Assembly: GCA_029204225.1 (NCBI GenBank)
Contig: CM055107.1
Span: 10,889,207 to 10,944,963, forward strand
Source: Diphasiastrum complanatum
Lineage: Eukaryota > Streptophyta > Lycopodiopsida > Lycopodiales > Lycopodiaceae
Reading direction: 5' to 3'
Length of the DNA stretch: 55,757 nt
Positions 49,401-55,757 of the stretch are shown here, piece by piece. Within the stretch, counting starts at the first letter, position 1, and the number at the start of each line of letters is the position of its first letter. Position numbers and translations under genes: made by a program. The notes under the pieces are model-generated. The model saw only the letters and a program-made list of their open reading frames with translations, had not been told where the DNA came from and did no database searches.

Positions 49401-50063
49401 TTGGCTGATTTTGCTGATGGAAATGAAGCTATTGGAGGTTCATTATGTCACTCATCCATGTCTAAGTTCTTAAGTGTTGAGCTACTTGGTGCCAATACTT
49501 GGAGATTGTCAATTTTTGGTGAATTCATGGTCATTTTCTTGTGTCAAGTAGATCTTGAAGATGGAATAGTGCAAACTACTTGGTTTATGGAGTCATGTGG
49601 TGCTGGATTTGCATCATTTATGTACTCACCTACTCATGGATTTCCAAGGTTTGATGGTTTTTTGTGGCAAGATGAAGATGGAGGCTCATTCATGGAGTAC
49701 CATGGTGGATACAAGGCAACAAAGGACAAAGGAGGAGGAGACATGCAAGAAAAAGTTGATCACTCACATTTATTGTTTGTTTGCTGTATTTTTCCAGAGA
49801 GTTCAGAGTTGGAAGCATGGTGGAATCATTTTATTTACATTCTATTTGATTCTTCATGTTCTAGTCACATTTTTACATGTAAAATTGATGTAAGAAATAG
49901 TGAAGCATCCCAAGTGGACACTATTCTCTATATCAATTATGGTTGTTTCTATTTTGAGCATTACATGATCGTTGAAAGAAGATCTATTCTTAGGAAGAAG
50001 ATCATTCTTATGATGGATCAAAGTTCTATTGGCAAAAACTATGCTAGGAGCATTGAAAGCTAG
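46497..50063 (+). CDS. E2 polyprotein: Gag, protease, integrase, then a non-RT module (1188 aa)
   Basis: Order by residue: gag 1-230; CCHC knuckle CFYCGIKGHFASEC at about 241-254; protease WWIDSGASSHM near 302; integrase zinc region from VWHKRMGHLNF (about 435); DDE triad at SDIHG (about 500), GDNGGEY (about 562) and VAERKN (about 598). The C-terminal integrase region continues to VGYSEVSNAYKVY. RT begins normally with 'EEEWIQALDLEYRSLMKSRT' (about 809-830) and then, without a stop, changes to a roughly 355-residue module also found in E1 ORF2. No RT motif (KARLV, YGLKQ, YVDD) occurs. The protein could make particles and integrate DNA but cannot copy RNA. The module's function is unknown. Confidence 0.85.
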   Translation: MATSIGVMLEANDRLTSSNYSLWKVRMESLLEMNDVLDIVVGLEERPATQQDQLRYDKRAKKALHMIKMNVTNELLNKVGKCTSSLEAWNSLKKLYESKSISRVLTLRRQIFSCLQKNEESPSTFVLRVKALNDVLACIDESIKEGELIQVILNGFLDAHANIVQSIAIQKTLPSLMDLQEILINEEYRLQARGGSTLTLQEDAMFTKGKFKGKTKSKWSKGQDQVDASSSGKKKDRSKLKCFYCGIKGHFASECYKKKRDQGDKQGNLTLDEDGLDVQDANDDAFVMSSCMLANDGDLDPWWIDSGASSHMTFHKEYFTSLLAYGDDKRVIYTTNDGECAIKGIGTIPISLYTNRNVHLEDVLFIPSITKNLLSVSQMLSKGLKVESDGDACLIKKKDVLIGKGKRQKKLFKLDACVISNQVGCVAREHISIQEVWHKRMGHLNFKSLEVMARKKVVIGLPSSLSNDKHVCESCALSKSHRLPYTRSISRSTKPFQLVHSDIHGFITISNSGAKMYVTFIDDFSRFCWIYLLKSKDEVYDVFVKFKNARKNQFSTKIKCLRGDNGGEYISNKFKAFCDEHGIKREYTTSRTPQQNGVAERKNRILCESAKAMRLSANFDKPFWDQALLCANFLCNRWPSAILDGRTPFEMLFKRRPSVNFLRTFGCTCYVNITLDDRTKEDPSSRRGIFVGYSEVSNAYKVYIPSTNKVIVGRDVIFYEGNIPKVSSSMIDGKIDGSNILDVDEKDPTLDGGDDGPSSGQKPRRTSRERQVPSRLTYDQKGKQVVSGNYVAFLTSLDDPTSVDQARKEEEWIQALDLEYRSLMKSRTSFGRSSCVHGAMQVDGCYLAVKSSNRFGKQSLFNDFDGQVEDQEVDLKALQLVKREGDNLELVKSIKGEVIGKGVMNLFLQHIEDSSKVKGAARKCCSSLLYLFYLIFEQFHVDVCKLSRYDKTSYIGEHCFDVGFVLAFLADFADGNEAIGGSLCHSSMSKFLSVELLGANTWRLSIFGEFMVIFLCQVDLEDGIVQTTWFMESCGAGFASFMYSPTHGFPRFDGFLWQDEDGGSFMEYHGGYKATKDKGGGDMQEKVDHSHLLFVCCIFPESSELEAWWNHFIYILFDSSCSSHIFTCKIDVRNSEASQVDTILYINYGCFYFEHYMIVERRSILRKKIILMMDQSSIGKNYARSIES

Positions 50064-50110
50064 GAAAGCGAGTTTTGAGGTACATCATTGGAACTTGAGA
50101 TTTTGGCATA

Positions 50111-50597
50111 TTGTATGAGGGATCATCACCTAATATTTTTGGATTTTCAGATTCGGACTATGCTGGAGATGTAATGGATAGGAAATCCATAAGTTCTTAT
50201 TGTATTTTCATAGGTGATGGAGCTATATCATGGATGTCAAAGAAACAAGCCACTATCTCATTGTCATCTAGTGAGGCCGAGTACAAAGCTCTTACACATT
50301 GCACAAAGGAGATGGTATGGATCAAAAGGATGATCAAGGATCTTCACTTGCTGGATTTTTTAGAGAGCCCAATCATCTTTTGTGACAATCAATCAGCCCA
50401 AAGAATGGCATCCAATCCTATCTTTTGTGAGGGAGCGAGTCATTGCAAAGGAGGTGGAGCTTCAACATGTGTCTTCAAGAGAATGTGTAGCTGATATCTT
50501 CACCAAAGCATTGGGAAAAGACTTGTTCATGAAGCATAGGACTTCACTTGGAGTATTATCAAAATCTATTCTAAAACTAGTTGAAGAGGGAGTGTGA
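50111..50597 (+). pseudogene. E2 copia RNase H
   Basis: 'GFSDSDYAGDVMDRKSIS' and 'SYCIFIGDGAISWMSKKQ' with 'LSSSEAEYKALTH' and 'CDNQSAQRMASNP' are the copia RNase H hallmarks. A frame change near 50430 leads to 'SRECVADIFTKALGKDLF' and the end KLVEEGV, stop at 50595 inside the LTR, as in E1. It is separated from the 1188-aa frame by stops. Confidence 0.9.
50583..50592 (+). promoter_or_regulatory. E2 polypurine tract
   Basis: GAAGAGGGAG, identical to that of E1, directly before the 3' LTR start. Confidence 0.9.
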
Positions 50598-51449
50598 AAG
50601 ACCCATGAAGAAGATTGAGACAGACTGTGGATCATGAAGGGAAGAATGGCCGATGTGATCCAGAGAGGATCAGAAGCCAAGCATTAGTGCGAGGCAGGAT
50701 GGCATTGATCGGCATCTAACCCGTTGGCTGCACGAGAGAGACAACCTGTGGAATAAATCTGGTGCCCAAATGAAATTTGACAATGGTAATTGTTTGTGGG
50801 TCCTTTCCAGTTTTTTATGGCATTTTCTAAAAAATTTGAAGTTGGGTCCTTAAGGGCTATCTTCCAAACTTAGGGACAGCCCCACTGTGTGAAAATTTGG
50901 AGTATAATGCATAACAGAGGCTAATTTCTGCATAGAGAATTCGTTTCTGTTGGAATAAAAGCCATACAAAACTATCAAACACTGTCTTAGCTCCATTTTG
51001 CACTAAAAAGCTTTTGATTCGGACATCAGCAGAAAATCAACTAGTTTCATCACATTTTGCAATATTTCCATATTTGGCATATTGAGGCCAAAACTTGTTT
51101 TAGACTTAGAGATTCATTTGAATCTTTTTGAAAGTGTGGGAAAGATAGAATGCGAGTTTGAGTAGATTCAATTTGAATAAGTTGGGTACATTGAATCTAG
51201 ACCCAAAATTGGTAGGGTTAGCATTTTGGTGGGAAAGCCAAGTGGCCAAATAGGTTTTGGACCTGTTATAAAAGGATGTAACTCGTGGAGAGAGTCATCT
51301 TCTCTCTTCTCTATCTCATTTTATGCTTATACATGGTTCTCTTGGGTTCTACTATCCATTGGTGCACTATCTTGGTGATTGCTTGCAATTATATGTGTAG
51401 AATGATCTATATTTGCTATTTTTGGATCCACACGTGTGAAATACAGTAG
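50593..51449 (+). repeat. E2 3' LTR, interrupted and truncated
   Basis: It starts TGTGAAAGA, then 50602 to about 51032 has no match in the 5' LTR. From about 51033 (aatcaactagtttcatcac) it follows the 5' LTR, with a deletion of about 40 bp near 51110 and TATAAAA at 51267-51273, until 'gtgaaatacagtagc' at about 51449, where similarity stops. Confidence 0.8.
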
Positions 51450-52006
51450 CACAATGATTGAACTGAGCATCAGACGGCCAACGAGTGAGACACTAACCAA
51501 CTCACTCAAAACTCAAAATCAAAAAATACTATTGCTCTCTTCTCCATCTCATTGCTTTTTGTCATCTTGATTGCACGAATGTTTTATGTTCTATGAGTTG
51601 TAGTCGCTTGTTTAGGGTCTCAAAAGTTTCCACTAAAAGAAAACCCAACAAACTCGAAAATGACCAGTTCGCAATTGTGCATTCTAGCATGCAAATCATG
51701 TGCTAAAATAGATACATTGCATTGAATTCATCAATGGATAGATTTGCATTGCATAGATGTGCATTAAATAGACTATACATTGCATTGAATACATCAATAG
51801 ATATATTTGCAATCAATAGATGTGCATTCAATAGACTATACATTTGCATTCATGGATTAAAAATATATGCATTCAAAATTTTTGCAAGAATGATGTGATG
51901 CCAAAACAATATATGGATTGATTAAAAAACAAGTACATTGATGAGAGAATAAATTCTCTCTTCCTACATTGCCTTCTACAAGGTCTTACAATTAATTTAA
52001 GAACCT
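51450..52006. other. Non-coding stretch with a 63-bp tandem pair
   Basis: No gene is seen. 51714-51776 and 51777-51839 are two 63-bp copies starting 'acattgcattgaa', with a partial third copy after them. The rest is AT-rich. Confidence 0.6.
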
Positions 52007-53095
52007 CTACTCATCATCACTTCTTTCCTCCTCATCTCCTTCATCTTGTAGGTGTACATTGGTGTCCACATCTTCAAACTCCCCTTCGCTTTCATTCACG
52101 TACTCTTCCACGTTCTCTTCCACATTTTCTTCCACATCACGAACACTTGAAGTTGTAGAGCCTCTCTACAAATTAGAATCAAAGATTTAAATAAATTGAG
52201 ATTAAACTTACTTGTAAACCACAAAGTAAACAATCACAAAACAATAAAGGTTAAGAGCTTACGATTGGAAACAATCCATGAGATTCCATAAAAGCCTTAA
52301 GGTCGGCATATCCATGATCGTAACCTTGCTTGTAATCCGCGGCGGTCATGTGTCTTCCAAAATCACTAAGCTACATTCAACAAAAAAACATAGTTTACCA
52401 ATAAAAAACATTAACAATCTCACTACAAAAATAGAATCATATTAAAAAATATTGCACTTACAAATTGGGCCTCTAGATTGCCCCTTTCTCTCGATCCCAA
52501 GTGACTTTGGCCATGTTTTAAAAGCTTCTCAGCGGCGGCCCTACGTTGTTGTTCATACTTTTGGGGGTTATTTTGCAACAATTCTCCTTTCACCTTCCTC
52601 CAATCCCTTTTGGAGCACCATCCAGGCTTCGTGGGATTCTTGGGATTCCTCACGGCTCTTCTCATCAATTGCCTTTTGTTTCGAATCCAAAGGCACATTG
52701 TATTCAAGACCCAAGTCCTACTAAAAGCATTGGATTGAGGGAATTCAGAATACAAAGTCTCTATTATTTTATTTTTGTCTTCAAGCGATTGGGAAGACCA
52801 ATCGATCATGTAATTTTAAATCATGCAAACGGGCATGAACTACATTGCTACCCATATTTTTTATAACTCCACCACGTGGATTAAGATCATAATACACACT
52901 ACACGATTCTTGTGAAGGGACATCTTCGGAAGCTCTTCTCTCGGATGATGTACCCGAACAAGATAACACAAGATTTTTGATTCTATCTCTTTGTTGAGGA
53001 GATAGATTCTCAAACCACTCTTGATTATATTCTTCGGGCTCCTCACGAGCTCTTCTCCTAGATGGTCTCCCACTTGACCTACCTCTTGAAGACAT
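52007..53095 (-). pseudogene. Three-exon gene-like unit with an apparent frameshift
   Basis: Exon 1 runs 53095 to 52462, exon 2 52370-52264 (last base 52263) and exon 3 52165-52007. The introns have good ends: gtaagtgc...aatgtag, and gtaagctc...tttgtag. The frame is kept across both. Exon 1 is basic at the start (SSRGRSSGRPSRRRAREEP). It then has 'LSPQQRDRIKNLVLS', a Trp-rich helical part and 'QSHLGSRERGNLEAQF', which recalls the 'H..GS.S' motif of plant Ptta/En/Spm-type transposon proteins. Exon 3 is a very acidic tail (VEENVEENVEEYV, ending EERSDDE). Within exon 1, near 52810, the reading frame must shift by one base, so this copy looks broken. It may be a transposon-derived gene; identity is not certain. 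Confidence 0.5.
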
Positions 53096-53431
53096 TGTAT
53101 CAAAGAAAAACTTTAGAAGTTAGAAAGTAGTGGAGAATGGGAGTGAAAGAGTATTAAAGACTTTTAGATTAGAAGAGTAAGCAATGAATAGAAAGCAATA
53201 GATTAATAGTAAGCAAGAACAAAGAAGATCAATAGAGCAAGATCACTAGCAATGAAGAGCAACCAAAAGCAAGCAAGCAAACAAGCAAGGTCTATAGAGC
53301 TTAGAAGAGCAATAGCAAGCAAGGGCACTAAACATTAGATTAGAAAACCTATCAAACTTGAAAGCAAAAGAAGAGAAGCAAGAATGCTCGCGGAAATGCC
53401 ATTTTATTGGCATTCAAGTTTCGCGCAGAAG

Positions 53432-53449
53432 TTATCCACGCGTGGATAA
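53432..53449. repeat. Perfect 18-bp palindrome
   Basis: TTATCCACGCGTGGATAA is its own reverse complement. It is followed by 'atccacgtgat', 'atccacgggtggat' and 'ttccacgcg', a cluster of (A)TCCACG words within 70 bp. Confidence 0.9.
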
Positions 53450-53549
53450 TCCACGTGATATCCACGGGTGGATGTTCCACGCGTTTTTTTTCCCTCTTGG
53501 CACGTGAGAGGGTCCCCCACATGGGCTTGCATGCTTCAAATGTCATTCA

Positions 53550-54745
53550 ATATTCTCATAATCTTTTCTAGATTTTATGAAAATATTTTATTGTAGGATT
53601 TTACATAAAATATATTTTTTAATATGATGGAATGTAAAAAAATCAATTCAAAGATCATTATGGTAGTATTTAATTGTTAAAACTAGTTTTATATTGTTAT
53701 AAATTTTATTTTTCTGGAGATTTGACATACAAGACAAAATCATGAGATAAGAAATAGTACATATTATTATTAAACAAGTAATTTGACAAGTTTTTTTAAG
53801 ATTTTATGACATAATATCATGTCAAATCGGTGATGTCATAAAACATTTAGTTTATTAATAATCTAGGTGTCATAGATTTGATATAATTTGATGACATAAT
53901 TACATGGCCAAATAAATTTTTTTTGCTTTTGTCATGTGGCCTCTTAAATGGTTGCATGGAGTCATTTAGATTCATGATCAAAAGCATTTATGTTATATTG
54001 AGGACCTTAGTAATATGTGACCTATATGATAAATCTTTTTTATTGTTGGTGTGTGACCTATACAGCCTTATATGAAATCATAGTAATTAGTTGAAATATC
54101 ATTTAGCATTGTAATAAAGATGTTGATCAATGGTGTGATTTCTTGCATACAAAGCAACCATAGATAGAAAGGGCGAATGCATATTGCTCGTCATGAGATA
54201 CCATGGCACATTAGGCCAATCCAAAGATATTTACCTTGAGATCATCACTCATCTTAGATAAGAGTTTAAATTGAGAGCTTTGAACATTCACTGCTATGTA
54301 GTCTTTAAATTAGTTGAGATAGGCCTGCACGCACTATCTACTGATGTCTAACATTTGTCAGTATGAACCTCGTTTTGATTGCTCATCATGTGTTGCCCCA
54401 CCCAAGCAATTTTCTTGATAGCAATGTTACTAGAATATTAGATTTACATTAAGCATAAGTAGAATATACATGGATTAGATGTTGGCATGTCTTTAACAAA
54501 TTTTATTATATTTGCTCACAACATACGGTCTCATAATGATTACTTATAATGTGGTATAGAGTAGCTGGCTACAGTGTGTATATGTCATCGACGATGTCAT
54601 CATCATCAGATAGCGATTCATCTCATGATCGCAACAGCAGATATATATTGTTATTGATATTGACATCAATTGCACTTTAGTTGTTATTTGAATATGAGTG
54701 TATAATTTTTCTTGCAAATTTATTCTTACAATGACATTTGATTAG
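53550..54745. other. AT-rich stretch without recognisable genes
   Basis: Repeated 'gacataat' and 'atgtcataa' words occur around 53800-53920. No coding or transposon motif is seen. Confidence 0.5.
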
Positions 54746-54749
54746 AATT

Positions 54750-55311
54750 ATGAATTCTAGGAAAATTATTGTACCTCCACATGATTTAGAGAAAGAAAAA
54801 AGAATTGAGCTCTATCATAGAAAAAAGGAGCAATCAAGACTAAAGTACAATGAACAACTATTGACTGATTAATCTTCAAGCTCTTCCATCAATCGACGTA
54901 GACCGCCTATTGATCCATCACATGTATGTATATTGATTTATGTCATAATTTTTTTATTTGTAATAGTGATGTAATCCGATTTGCTCTTTGGATATAGTGT
55001 ATTGTTCTTTGGAAAGCCAAGACACCACTCCATCACAAATGAAGGTTGAAAATGCACTAAATGTACAAAGACTATTTTGTCAATTTTTGTCACATGTTAC
55101 AATACGTCACATGTTAGAATTTGTCAATTTTCACTTGAATGACACTGAAAGAATTTGTGCAATTGGATTGTTGGACCAGTTTCAACCAGAATATGATGAG
55201 AGGATACCATGTACATACACACAATGCAAAGGCCTTAGGATTCGGACAAGGAGGATTGTCAACGATCATATTTGGGCCAATGGAGTGCACATAGAGAATC
55301 CAAGAGTATGA
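54750..55311 (+). pseudogene. Unrecognised two-exon coding-like unit with a stop in exon 1
   Basis: Exon 1 starts at 54750 with a basic, charged peptide (HDLEKEKRIELYHRKKEQSR), meets a TAA at 54870, and continues as SSSSSINRRRPPIDPSH. A GT-AG intron from about 54930 to 54998 would join it in frame to the second part, which ends at a stop at 55309-55311. That part contains 'ERICAIGLLDQFQPEYDERI'. I recognise no family. The TAA suggests decay, possibly of a transposon gene. Confidence 0.35.
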
Positions 55312-55426
55312 GAGGTAAACTCTTTAAAGTGTTTTTCGAAAATGCTTTAATCTTTGACCCTTATGACACTTCAAGTATAGTTTGGCCAATAAATATTAAG
55401 CGATAGGATGAGTGCCACGATACTTT

Positions 55427-55591
55427 GAAGTTAATCTCTCACTTGCTTCTAAAAGGAAAAATTCAAATAGAATATTTAGATGAAGTTAATCTCTCACTTG
55501 CTTCTAAAAGTACAAATCCAAATAGAATGATTAGATGAAGTTAATCTCTCATTTGCTTCTAAAAGAAAAAATCCAAATAGAATGATTAGAT
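55427..55591. repeat. Three 55-bp tandem repeats
   Basis: Units at 55427-55481, 55482-55536 and 55537-55591 start 'gaagttaatctctcacttgc' and differ at a few positions. A fourth partial copy follows. Confidence 0.95.
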
Positions 55592-55642
55592 GTAGTTAAT
55601 CTTGATTTTCATATTCAATCACCCATAATATACTCATTCACG

Positions 55643-55749
<107 letters not shown>

Positions 55750-55757
55750 ATAAATGA

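Larger units (their letters stand above)
45246..51449 (+). mobile_element. E2: Ty1/copia element with intact Gag-protease-integrase but replaced RT
   Basis: 5' LTR 45246-45895, tRNA-iMet primer site, one 1188-codon frame, an RNase H frame, polypurine tract and an altered 3' LTR. The LTR is of the same family as E1. The 3' LTR carries a 430-bp foreign segment near its start and breaks off at about 51449, so no right target duplication is seen. Confidence 0.9.

Overview
The window looks like intergenic heterochromatin or euchromatin from a large, repeat-rich plant genome. The evidence is plant-type Ty1/copia and Ty3/gypsy LTR retrotransposons, primer binding sites for initiator tRNA-Met and tRNA-Asp, GT-AG introns, long (GA)n tracts and no operon-like gene packing. 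I cannot name the species. I see no CRISPR array, rRNA or tRNA gene and no convincing intact host gene. Almost everything that can be assigned is LTR retrotransposon, mostly nested, and most copies are broken.

Layout. 1-2280: low-complexity satellite-like DNA with 24-bp and 19-bp monomers. 2281-9342: an unrecognised decayed coding sequence split by a complete copia element, E1 (3389-8693, 655-bp LTRs, target duplication ACATG). 10165-10965: a C-rich minisatellite and (GA)n. 11044-19742: a minus-strand gypsy element, G1, interrupted near the end of its integrase by a non-autonomous LTR element, NA-A (11144-16582). 19950-24214: 5' part of a minus-strand copia, C3. 24215-25214: remnant of another copia, C4. 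25526-26427: LTR of a second gypsy family, Z. 27068-33207: NA-E (a 3' LTR, plus strand) and NA-D (complete, minus strand), both relatives of NA-A. 33208-37666: minus-strand copia Y. 37667-40799: minus-strand Z gypsy with chromodomain-like end. 40800-42561: copia C5, LTR and gag. 42562-45245: Y', a plus-strand relative of Y. 45246-51449: copia E2, same LTR family as E1. 52007-53095: a three-exon minus-strand gene-like unit with an apparent frameshift. 53100-55757: AT-rich DNA with a decayed two-exon unit, a 55-bp triple repeat and a terminal (GA)n.

How the parts relate. The order of insertion can be read from the breaks: E1 into an older coding sequence; NA-A into G1 integrase; C5 into Z reverse transcriptase; Y into the Z LTR; Y' into C5; E2 into the Y' 3' end. 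Two themes stand out. First, NA-A, NA-D and NA-E form a non-autonomous LTR family. Its members have tRNA-Asp primer sites, (GA)n tracts inside the LTRs, a stem-loop just before the 3' LTR, tandem repeats in the leader and, where preserved, one gene for a protein with three short zinc knuckles (C-x2-C-x3-H-x4-C). No reverse transcriptase is present, so they must be copied in trans. Second, the copia pairs E1/E2 and Y/Y' keep gag, protease and part or all of integrase, but their reverse transcriptase region is lost or replaced by sequence shared within each pair. This suggests they multiplied as pol-defective lineages.

All family calls rest on motifs read by eye. Boundaries given by paired LTRs, primer sites and target duplications are firm; those described as approximate are not.
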